A stretch of 16,380 nucleotides of DNA from an uncultured Spirochaetaceae bacterium (GTDB taxonomy: Bacteria > Spirochaetota > Spirochaetia > Treponematales > Treponemataceae), in NCBI GenBank assembly GCA_902797925.1, contig CADBUT010000008.1, positions 1 to 16,380 of the forward strand. The letters run 5' to 3'. Position 1 is the first letter of the stretch. Every line of letters starts with the position of its first letter. Below the pieces are notes generated by a model. It was given only the letters and a program-made list of their open reading frames with translations, was not told the origin of the DNA and did no database searches. This document shows, one piece after another, positions 7,939-14,453 of this stretch. The position numbers and the translations under genes were made by a program.

Positions 7939-9276
7939 TCACATTTCTTTTTCAGCTGTTTCAAATCTTGTGAATTGCGGCAAGAAAACAAGCTCTACAT
8001 CACCGATAGGACCGTTACGCTGCTTTGCAACTATAAGCTTTGTGGGCATTCCCAGTGTCTTTTGTGAAGGGTCTTCTTCATTCTGCTTTTTCTGTCTTTC
8101 ACGGTGAATGAACATTACAACGTCTGCATCCTGTTCTATTGAGCCTGATTCACGCAAATCCGCAAGTGTCGGTTCCTGACCTTCAGCGTCACGTCTTACC
8201 TGTGACAGGGCTACAACAGGTATATTCAGTTCACGCGCAAGACTTTTAAGCGAACGTGAAATTTCAGCAATCTGCTCATGCCTTGGAATTGATGTATTTT
8301 CACTTGTTATCAAAGTAATATAGTCAATAAAAATAATTTTTATGCCGCGCTGAATCTTCATTCTTCTTGCAAGTGCGCGCAAATCAAGCAGCTTCATATT
8401 CGGCGTGTCTACGATATAAAGCGGTGATTCATAGATTATGCCGGCGGCATCCTGCATTCTTTGCAGTTCCTGCATTGTCAAAAGACCAGTTCGAATTTTC
8501 TGAGACGGTATTCTCCCCTGCGCCGCCAAAAGACGCTGCATAATCTGCTTGTCAGACATTTCAAGTGAAAACAAAGCAGCCGGGATTTTTTCCTTTATGG
8601 CGATATTCTGAATCATAGAAAGAGCCATTGCAGTTTTTCCCATTGAAGGACGCGCACCAATTATTATCAGTTCAGAATCCTGAAAGCCGCTCGTCATTGT
8701 GTCCAAGTCTCTGAAACCAGACGGGATTCCTGTGAATGCATTTTTATTGTTATACAGCTTTTCAATCATCTCAATGGTTGAAACAACTACAGGTCCAGCT
8801 TCTTTATAACTTGATGTTTGATTTGAATCGGAAAGCTCAAAAATCATTTTCTGGGCGTCTTCAAGGACGGCTCTGCTTCCGACTGTTTCATCATAAGATT
8901 GAGCTATTATTTTATTTGATACTTTTATGAGGTCGCGCCGGACAGACTGTTCAAGCACTATTTTGGCATAATATTCAACGTTTGCACTTGTAGCAACTGT
9001 ATCAGTCAGAGCTGTGATATAACCGGGTCCACCGGCATTTTCAAGCTCATTATCACTTCTAAGCTGTTCTGTTAATGTTATTAAATCACCACGCTGGCTA
9101 TTGTTATACAATTTAAGCATGGCTTCGAAAATTTTTTTATTTTGAATTGAGTAGAAGTTGTCGGGACGCAGATAAGTTATTACCGTTCCGACAGCTTCCC
9201 AGTCAAGGAGTAAAGCGCCTAATGTTGCCTGTTCGGCCTCAATATTTGAAGGAGGCACTTTATCCTTGAGTGCCAT
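7939..9276 (-). CDS. dnaB: Replicative DNA helicase DnaB
   Basis: DnaB is the hexameric ATP-driven 5'-3' helicase that unwinds DNA at the replication fork and contacts primase. The 445-residue length is normal. The N-terminal domain (about 8-150) begins with the usual PPSNIEAEQATLGALLLD. A linker leads to the RecA-like motor domain with TGIPSGFRDLD (182-192), Walker A GARPSMGKT (207-215), FSLEM (236-240), Walker B IIFIDYITL (314-322, Asp318) and DLRESGSIEQDADVV (373-387). The segment LSQVRRDAEGQEPT (358-370) departs from the common LSQLNR form but keeps basic residues. No intein interrupts it. Its ATG overlaps the rplI stop (TAATG), so it is the last gene of the rpsF operon, and its expression likely depends on read-through past the hairpin between rpsR and rplI. 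Confidence 0.98.
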   Translation of the reverse strand: MALKDKVPPSNIEAEQATLGALLLDWEAVGTVITYLRPDNFYSIQNKKIFEAMLKLYNNSQRGDLITLTEQLRSDNELENAGGPGYITALTDTVATSANVEYYAKIVLEQSVRRDLIKVSNKIIAQSYDETVGSRAVLEDAQKMIFELSDSNQTSSYKEAGPVVVSTIEMIEKLYNNKNAFTGIPSGFRDLDTMTSGFQDSELIIIGARPSMGKTAMALSMIQNIAIKEKIPAALFSLEMSDKQIMQRLLAAQGRIPSQKIRTGLLTMQELQRMQDAAGIIYESPLYIVDTPNMKLLDLRALARRMKIQRGIKIIFIDYITLITSENTSIPRHEQIAEISRSLKSLARELNIPVVALSQVRRDAEGQEPTLADLRESGSIEQDADVVMFIHRERQKKQNEEDPSQKTLGMPTKLIVAKQRNGPIGDVELVFLPQFTRFETAEKEM

Positions 9277-9806
9277 TATTCAGCCTTTGTTTCTTCCGGC
9301 TTATCAGCAGCAGGTGCGGCTGCTGCAGCTGCTGCTTCGGCAGCTTCTTTTTCAGCCTGTTCCTGACCTTTTACGATGATGGAAATTTCAGCTGATGTTG
9401 TTTCGTACAAACGGATTACAGCAGAATACTTACCTACGCTCTTAATTGTAGAACCAGGAATTTCAATACGCTTGCGCTCAATGTCATAACCCTGTTTCTG
9501 AAGATATTCAGCAACAGTCTGGTTTGTAACAGCACCATAAAGCTTACCGTTTGAACCGGCAGGCATAATGATTGTAAGAACTTCTGACTGAAGTTTGTCT
9601 TTCAATGAAGCAGAATCCTTGCGTTTCTGCTCTTTCTTAGCTTCGATTTCAGCTTTGCGGCTTTCAAAATAAGCAACTGTTACATCGTTGTATGGCAAAG
9701 CAAAATTGCGTGGGAACAAATAGTTACGTGCATAACCATTTGCTACATTCTTTACGTCACCTTCTTCACCGAGGTGTTTTACATCTTGATTAAGAATAAC
9801 TTTCAT
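9276..9806 (-). CDS. rplI: 50S ribosomal protein L9
   Basis: L9 binds 23S rRNA with its N-terminal domain near the base of the L1 stalk and reaches out with a long helix. The N-terminal half carries the L9 signature around GYARNYLFPRNFALPYN (24-40), followed by the charged connecting helix (about 41-75) and the C-terminal domain with GKLYGAVTNQTVAEYL (87-102). The protein has 176 residues where about 150 is usual. The extra part is a tail from about residue 148 made almost only of Glu, Ala and Lys, including a run of seven Ala, with no expected fold of its own. GGAG lies 7 bases upstream of the ATG. The stop overlaps the dnaB start. The 119-base leader in front of it contains two hairpins listed separately. 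Confidence 0.97.
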   Translation of the reverse strand: MKVILNQDVKHLGEEGDVKNVANGYARNYLFPRNFALPYNDVTVAYFESRKAEIEAKKEQKRKDSASLKDKLQSEVLTIIMPAGSNGKLYGAVTNQTVAEYLQKQGYDIERKRIEIPGSTIKSVGKYSAVIRLYETTSAEISIIVKGQEQAEKEAAEAAAAAAAPAADKPEETKAE

Positions 9807-9825
9807 TTCAAGCTCCTATATTTTT

Positions 9826-9855
9826 AAGACAAAGCCGGAGTACAGCTTAAGTCTT
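9826..9855 (-). promoter_or_regulatory. Second hairpin in the rplI leader
   Basis: On the minus strand AAGAC (9855-9851) and AAGC (9848-9845) pair with GCTT (9835-9832) and GTCTT (9830-9826), giving nine pairs with a small internal loop and a 9-base apical loop. It sits just upstream of the rplI ribosome binding site. The same AAGAC/AAGC segment can instead pair with the loop and inner stem of the terminator-like hairpin at 9871-9901. Confidence 0.45.
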
Positions 9856-9861
9856 TTTTAC

Positions 9862-9901
9862 AAAAAATTAGGTTCTTCAAAAGACAAGCTTTCAAAGAAC
9901 C
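9862..9901 (-). terminator. Terminator-like hairpin between rpsR and rplI, possible attenuator
   Basis: On the minus strand GGTTCTTTGAAAG (9901-9889) pairs with CTTTTGAAGAACC (9883-9871), giving 13 pairs including two wobbles around a 5-base loop. Three bases later a six-T run follows (9867-9862). This is the layout of an intrinsic terminator, but it lies inside the operon, 25 bases after the rpsR stop and 65 bases before the rplI start. It may lower expression of rplI and dnaB relative to rpsF, ssb and rpsR, or be a regulated attenuator. The other strand has no T run, so the signal is specific to the operon direction. Confidence 0.65.
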
Positions 9902-9925
9902 ATTGAATAACCAATAGACTGATGT

Positions 9926-10240
9926 TTACTCGCAGACAAATGGCAGCAGGCAGATTGCGCGTGCACGTTTAATTTCAAGTGCAAGGCGTCTCTGATGCTT
10001 TGCGCATGTACCTGTAATGCGGCGTGGAAGAATCTTTCCGCGCTCTGTTGTAAAGCGGCGCAATACATCTACATCTTTGTATGTGATTGGTGTTTTATTT
10101 GCACAGAAACGGCAAACCTTTTTGCGGAAAAAAGCCTTGTTTTTACCGCCGCGGGCACCACGTTCTTCGCCTTCACGGCCTGCATCCTGCAACTGTGCTT
10201 CTGTTACCTGATCTACGTCTTTGTTTTTAATATCTGACAT
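9926..10240 (-). CDS. rpsR: 30S ribosomal protein S18
   Basis: S18 forms a complex with S6 on the platform of the small subunit. The conserved S18 core runs from about residue 36 to the end, with TYKDVDVLRRFTTERGKILPRR and TGTCAKHQRRLALEIKRAR clearly recognisable. Cys43, Cys46 and Cys79, plus Cys97 or His82, could hold a zinc ion as in the cysteine-bearing form of S18. The 104-residue protein is longer than the usual 70-85 because of a charged N-terminal extension of about 35 residues ending in GARGGKNK. GGAG lies 10 bases upstream of the ATG, and no better start lies further inside before the core. It follows ssb and precedes rplI, the common bacterial order. Confidence 0.97.
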   Translation of the reverse strand: MSDIKNKDVDQVTEAQLQDAGREGEERGARGGKNKAFFRKKVCRFCANKTPITYKDVDVLRRFTTERGKILPRRITGTCAKHQRRLALEIKRARAICLLPFVCE

Positions 10241-10269
10241 AACTATAATCTCCTGTTCAAAGTTTGACA

Positions 10270-10289
10270 GAAAAGCTTTTCAGCTTCTC
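10270..10289 (-). other. GAAA-capped hairpin between ssb and rpsR
   Basis: Directly after the ssb stop the minus strand reads GAGAAGCT, GAAA, AGCTTTTC: eight pairs with one wobble, closed by a GNRA tetraloop. It is followed by TGTCAAAC rather than a T run, so it is not a terminator. It could protect the 3' end of the ssb part of the message, be a processing site, or be a protein contact ahead of the rpsR ribosome binding site. Only the fold is seen; the role is inference. Confidence 0.5.
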
Positions 10290-10784
10290 TTAAAAAGGAA
10301 TCTCTTCAGGAAAATCTGAATCGCCACCATAAGACTGCCCGGCATCATAGTCATTCTGCTGTGGCTGTGCATTTGATGGCCGCTGTTGATAAGACTGCTG
10401 ACTGCGATTCTGGCTGTAACCCCCTCCGGATGGCTGTGCCATTCCGGTACTTCCTCCAGAATTTCCGCCTAACAACTGAACATTAGTAGCAACAATAATA
10501 ACTTTGCTTCTGTTCTGTCCGTCCTGTTCCCAACGATCCTGGCGTAATTCACCTTGAATTCCGACCTGCTTTCCCTTAATGAGATATTGATTGAGGTTTT
10601 CAGCAGATTTACCGAACAAGTTGACATCGAAATAACTTACTTCATCAACCCACTGATCCCCATTTTTGCGTTTACGGTTCACAGCAATTGAAAAACTTGC
10701 AATAGCAAAACCGCCTGCTGTATATTTCATTTCAGCATCACGTGTCAGCCTTCCAATAATCATTACCTGATTTAAATCATTCAT
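10290..10784 (-). CDS. ssb: Single-stranded DNA-binding protein
   Basis: SSB coats single-stranded DNA during replication, repair and recombination and recruits partner proteins. The 164-residue product has an N-terminal OB fold (about 1-108) starting MNDLNQVMIIGRLTRDAEMKY and containing SFSIAVNRK and WVDEVSYFDVNLFGK, then a Gly/Gln/Ser/Asn-rich flexible linker (about 109-155), and ends in the acidic tip DFPEEIPF (157-164), the usual docking site for partner proteins. AAGGAG lies 10 bases upstream of the ATG. Its place between rpsF and rpsR is the conserved bacterial arrangement. Nothing is broken or missing. Confidence 0.98.
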   Translation of the reverse strand: MNDLNQVMIIGRLTRDAEMKYTAGGFAIASFSIAVNRKRKNGDQWVDEVSYFDVNLFGKSAENLNQYLIKGKQVGIQGELRQDRWEQDGQNRSKVIIVATNVQLLGGNSGGSTGMAQPSGGGYSQNRSQQSYQQRPSNAQPQQNDYDAGQSYGGDSDFPEEIPF

Positions 10785-10827
10785 GCTGTAAACTCCTTCA
10801 ACGCAATTAAAATCTTTCAGTTATTCA

Positions 10828-11109
10828 CTATTCGTCAATGCGAACAAACATAAATTTCATCAAGATTGGATCAAGCTTAAATTTGTGGTCAATATCAATG
10901 ACCTTTGCAGGATTTACTTTGATGTTGAAAAGATAGAACTTACCACGGTTTCTCTTTTTAACTTCGTAAGTAAGATCTCTTTCTCCGAAGAAATCTTCTT
11001 TTTCGATTTCTGCGCCGAATTCATTTAATGCAGCGCGAACGTTTGTAAGACCAGCCTGACATTGATCTTCCTCTACAGGGAAGATTGTCATTAATTCGTA
11101 CTTTCTCAT
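10828..11109 (-). CDS. rpsF: 30S ribosomal protein S6
   Basis: S6 binds the platform of the 30S subunit together with S18. The 93-residue product has the usual ferredoxin-like S6 pattern: MRKYELMTIFPVEE, a central acidic helix, then DLTYEVKKRNRGKFYLFNIKV and an end KFMFVRIDE. It lacks the long acidic C-terminal tail found in some S6 proteins. AAGGAG lies 7 bases upstream of the ATG. It is the first gene of the operon driven by the promoter at 11161-11189 and is followed 43 bases later by ssb. Confidence 0.97.
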   Translation of the reverse strand: MRKYELMTIFPVEEDQCQAGLTNVRAALNEFGAEIEKEDFFGERDLTYEVKKRNRGKFYLFNIKVNPAKVIDIDHKFKLDPILMKFMFVRIDE

Positions 11110-11131
11110 GTTTACTCCTTATGGACTTTTG

Positions 11132-11151
11132 GCCCTTTGTTTGGGCAAGGG
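11132..11151 (-). promoter_or_regulatory. Short inverted repeat in the rpsF leader
   Basis: The leader holds GCCC (11146-11143) and GGGC (11135-11132) around a 7-base loop. A competing fold pairs CCCTT (11151-11147) with AAGGG (11137-11133). It sits about 25 bases upstream of the rpsF start. Many bacteria carry an S6:S18-binding structure in this place, but I cannot match this one to the known consensus, so the link is only positional. Confidence 0.3.
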
Positions 11152-11160
11152 GTTTATGTT

Positions 11161-11189
11161 AATATAGCTTTTTTTGCAAAAATGGTCAA
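11161..11189 (-). promoter_or_regulatory. Sigma-70-type promoter for rpsF-ssb-rpsR-rplI-dnaB
   Basis: On the minus strand TTGACC (11189-11184) is followed after exactly 17 bases by TATATT (11166-11161). Both boxes are close to consensus. The predicted start lies near 11154, giving a leader of about 45 bases to rpsF. The -35 box is within 40 bases of the rodA stop, with no hairpin and T run between, so transcripts from the mre cluster may also run into this operon. Confidence 0.85.
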
Positions 11190-11226
11190 CAGCCATAGTT
11201 TAGCCATAATTACATCCGTCAGTTTA

Positions 11227-12558
11227 TCAGTTCTCGGCTCTGTATGAATCATAAAAGTCTTCACGGCGCAAATTAACACCCATAAGCAGACCGATTCCTG
11301 TCATGGCCGTCCATAAAGACGAACCGCCGTAAGACAAGAACATAAGCGGAATACCTGTAATCGGCATTACACCCATAACCATTCCGACATTAATGATAAA
11401 GTGAAAGAAGATCATGAATACAATTCCAATAGAAACATAATATCCATAAACGTTCGTTGTATTTCTTACAATTATAAGACCGCGGATAAAAATCAGCACA
11501 AAAAGCGCAAAAACAAAAAGACAGCCTACAAAGCCCCACTCTTCAGACAGAATGCTGAAAATAAAGTCTGTGCTCTGTTCAGGCAAAAACCGGTAATGGC
11601 TCTGTGTTCCCTGAAGAAAACCCTGACCTAACAAATTACCCGAACCGATGGCTATTTTAGACTGAATAATATTCCAGCCTGAACCACGCGGATCAACTTC
11701 AGGATTCAAGAACACAATCAGACGCATAACCTGATATTCTTTCAGAACTTTAGCGCATAAAGCTGAAGCACCGAGTGATATGGTTATAATACTGAAAATA
11801 TAAGCAAGCCAATAAAAATATTTTGTTCTGAATAAGATATATCCGGCTACGGAAATTAACGTTATAACAGACATAAAGCCTATAATCAAAAGTCTCAGGC
11901 GGAAGTCCCTGAAAATCTTGAGAAAAGGAATCTGCTGCTGATAAATCTTTAATTCCCAAACAGGAAGAATTGCCATTACAACGGTCAGACATCCAATGCC
12001 GAGCAGATAAAAGATATATCTTTTGGGGAGACCGGCCATATAGCACATTACAAGGAATATTGGTATGTAAACACTTGCAGATCCAAGATCAGGCTGCAGA
12101 AGAATTAAGCCGATCGGAATAAGCATTATGAACATTCCCTTTATAAAGCGTTTTAATTCCGCCACCTTAGAAGATGTTTCAAGGTATCTTGCAAGATAAA
12201 GAATAAAAATGATTTTACCGAATTCTGAAGGCTGAACACCAAAATCGCCGATACCAAGCCAGCTTCTTGCGCCTTTTACATTCTTTCCGAACACTAATGT
12301 ATAGACAAGAACCAAAAGCAGCCCCAGATACAGGAACGGTGACCATTGTCTGAATTTGCGGTAGTCAATCACAATCATTGCAATAAGCAGAATAAGCCCT
12401 GTAATTGCAAAGAATATCTGTCTAGTATATTCTTTTGACTGCATCATTCCGTACTGGTCAAAACCTGATGAATAAATAAACAAGATTCCGATAAAAATTA
12501 ATATCAATACTGCAAAAAAGAGAAAATAATCTAAATAACTGAATACACGTAATTTCAT
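11227..12558 (-). CDS. rodA: Rod-shape SEDS glycosyltransferase RodA (MrdB)
   Basis: RodA is the inner-membrane SEDS enzyme that polymerises lipid II into glycan strands for lateral wall growth, paired with PBP2. Recognisable segments are KGARSWLGIGDFGVQPSE (95-112), QPDLGSA (155-161), the stretch from 281 to 306 containing NPEVDPRGSGWNIIQSKI, FLPEQSTDFIFSILSEEWG (324-342) with Asp331 at the position of the essential Asp262 of E. coli RodA, and MPITGIPLMFLSYGGSS (398-414). At 443 residues it is about 70 longer than E. coli RodA; the extra length lies between QPDLG and NPEVDP and looks like two additional membrane helices (about 221-243 and 248-270). The start overlaps the mrdA stop as ATGA with GGAAG upstream, so the two are probably translated together. 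It is the last gene of the mre cluster. Confidence 0.97.
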   Translation of the reverse strand: MKLRVFSYLDYFLFFAVLILIFIGILFIYSSGFDQYGMMQSKEYTRQIFFAITGLILLIAMIVIDYRKFRQWSPFLYLGLLLVLVYTLVFGKNVKGARSWLGIGDFGVQPSEFGKIIFILYLARYLETSSKVAELKRFIKGMFIMLIPIGLILLQPDLGSASVYIPIFLVMCYMAGLPKRYIFYLLGIGCLTVVMAILPVWELKIYQQQIPFLKIFRDFRLRLLIIGFMSVITLISVAGYILFRTKYFYWLAYIFSIITISLGASALCAKVLKEYQVMRLIVFLNPEVDPRGSGWNIIQSKIAIGSGNLLGQGFLQGTQSHYRFLPEQSTDFIFSILSEEWGFVGCLFVFALFVLIFIRGLIIVRNTTNVYGYYVSIGIVFMIFFHFIINVGMVMGVMPITGIPLMFLSYGGSSLWTAMTGIGLLMGVNLRREDFYDSYRAEN

Positions 12559-14453
12559 TCTTGTCTTCCCACAGGTTTTTTGATAGCAGAAAATCCTAAT
12601 GTTTCAATAGCTTCTTCATAAGTCTGTTTTGCAAAAATGCCCTGAAAAATAATATTGGAAGCATACGGCGCCCACCATTCCCATTCATTTGTAGCTTCTA
12701 CAGAAACACAGACAACAACTGCATCTTCAGGCGGTGCATCAAACGGCGCATAGGCAACAAACCATGAATGCCAGCGGTTATTCAAACCGACTTCAGCAGT
12801 ACCGGTTTTTCCTGCTATCTGAACGACTTTGTTTCTTAACGGCCACTGAGCAGAACCGTTTGTTACAGTATATCTTAAGTCTGTCTGCAATTCTTCCCAA
12901 ACAGATGCATCAATATCAGCTTTATGAAGAATCTCAGGTTTCAATTCCTTTGTTATTTCTTTTGTTGCAGGATCATAAGCAATTTTCAGAATATGCGGCT
13001 TGTATATTACGCCTTTGTTTACAACCATTGCCATCATATTTGCTACATGCAGAGGCGTTACAAGCGTATAGCTCTGTCCGATTGAAGCATTAAGAGTATC
13101 ACCGCCAAGCCATTTTTCATGGAAAGTACGCTCTTTCCATTGCGGTGTAGGAACCAAGCCTCTCGCCTGTGACGGCAAATCAATTTCAGTTTCCTGACCA
13201 TAACCGAACATTCTTGCATATTTTGAAATACGCTCAATTCCAAGAGCCTCACGTCCGATAGTCCAGAAATAGACGTTGCATGACTGGGCAAGACCATTTT
13301 TCAAGTCAAGCTTGCCGTGACCAGGTATACCGATATGGCATTTGAAAACACGGCTGCCATATTCAATGAAACCGTTACATTCTACCTTTTTAAGCGGATC
13401 AAATGAGCCTTCCTGAAGCATTGCCGCAGACATAATAACTTTAAAAGTTGAAGCCGGAGGATAAGTTCCTTCAACAGCGCGGTTCAGCATCGGTTTTCTT
13501 GGGTCATTCAGAATTCTGCGCGTTTCAGATGTGTTTTCACCTGAAGTAATTACATTCGCATCATAAGACGGATAAGAAGCCATAGCCAGTATTTCACCTG
13601 TTGACGGCTTTAAAACAACAGCTGAACCATAACGCTCACCGAGAGCTTTTTCTGCAAGTTCCTGAATTGACCGGTCTATAGTCAAAACAAGGTTATTACC
13701 CATTTTTGGCGGAATAACGACAGGTGCAGTTGAAACAAAACGGCCCTTTGCGTCAACAGTTCTTGACTCTCTTCCCGGTTCACCTTGAAGAATCTCATCG
13801 TATCTGCTTTCTATGCCGCTCTGTCCGATAATACTATTTTCATTGTAGATACGCTTTGAGTCATTATCATGCATGTTATAGCGCACATTAAGCTGGTCTT
13901 TGGTAATTTTTCCAAGATAACCAAGAATATGGCAGAAAGAACCAGTAACAAGATAGCTTCTGACAGGCTTTGTGCGCCATGAAACACCGGGCAAATCAAC
14001 AAGATTTTCCGCAATAATGGTAATAGTCTGAAATGAAACATTTGACTTAACTTCAACCGCCCTGAATGAATAGCGCGGAACGTCTTTGATTTTATTGTCT
14101 ATGTAACTTCTGCTTACTTCCAGCTGAGACGCAAGACGTGACAGGACCGTATTGTATTTTTCATCTGGTATTTCACCAAGAGTTATATCAACAGCAAATG
14201 AATCAATATTTACAGCAAGAGCCTGATCGGAATTTCTATCGTAAATCTCACCGCGCTGGGCAGGAATTTCTTTTACAGTGCTTGAAATCTTTTTTGACTG
14301 TGTACGGTAATTCTGACCTTGAACTACCTGCATTGAAAATAACTTAAATAAATAAACAGTTAAAACTAGAAAAATGATTATGCCGATTACAGTAATCTTT
14401 GCATTTTTTGTTTCAGATATTTCCGGTGCATTGATAAAATCATTCTTTCGCAT
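12555..14453 (-). CDS. mrdA: Penicillin-binding protein 2 (elongasome transpeptidase)
   Basis: PBP2 is the class B transpeptidase that crosslinks the glycan made by RodA during elongation. The 632-residue protein has an N-terminal membrane anchor (about 19-42), a pedestal domain with PAQRGEIYDRN (64-74), and a C-terminal transpeptidase domain with the three active-site motifs STFK (335-338, nucleophile Ser335), SCN (391-393) and KTG (549-551). The usual YPPGSTFK reads YPPASTFK here. Cys359, Cys372, His379 and Cys392 lie around the active site in a pattern seen in many PBP2 proteins and may bind a metal, as zinc does in E. coli PBP2. It overlaps mreD by 14 bases and rodA by 4. The ribosome binding site is weak (AGAG), which fits coupled translation. 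Confidence 0.97.
   Translation of the reverse strand: MRKNDFINAPEISETKNAKITVIGIIIFLVLTVYLFKLFSMQVVQGQNYRTQSKKISSTVKEIPAQRGEIYDRNSDQALAVNIDSFAVDITLGEIPDEKYNTVLSRLASQLEVSRSYIDNKIKDVPRYSFRAVEVKSNVSFQTITIIAENLVDLPGVSWRTKPVRSYLVTGSFCHILGYLGKITKDQLNVRYNMHDNDSKRIYNENSIIGQSGIESRYDEILQGEPGRESRTVDAKGRFVSTAPVVIPPKMGNNLVLTIDRSIQELAEKALGERYGSAVVLKPSTGEILAMASYPSYDANVITSGENTSETRRILNDPRKPMLNRAVEGTYPPASTFKVIMSAAMLQEGSFDPLKKVECNGFIEYGSRVFKCHIGIPGHGKLDLKNGLAQSCNVYFWTIGREALGIERISKYARMFGYGQETEIDLPSQARGLVPTPQWKERTFHEKWLGGDTLNASIGQSYTLVTPLHVANMMAMVVNKGVIYKPHILKIAYDPATKEITKELKPEILHKADIDASVWEELQTDLRYTVTNGSAQWPLRNKVVQIAGKTGTAEVGLNNRWHSWFVAYAPFDAPPEDAVVVCVSVEATNEWEWWAPYASNIIFQGIFAKQTYEEAIETLGFSAIKKPVGRQE

Noticed and set aside
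9290..9345. Ala-codon stretch in rplI as a simple-sequence repeat with slippage
   Set aside because: The codons are mixed (GCA, GCT, GCC), so the DNA is not a uniform repeat.
12734..13093. Open frame of 119 codons on the plus strand opposite mrdA
   Set aside because: It lies wholly within the conserved PBP2 transpeptidase region on the other strand, lacks a ribosome binding site and shows no family features; it is a shadow of mrdA.
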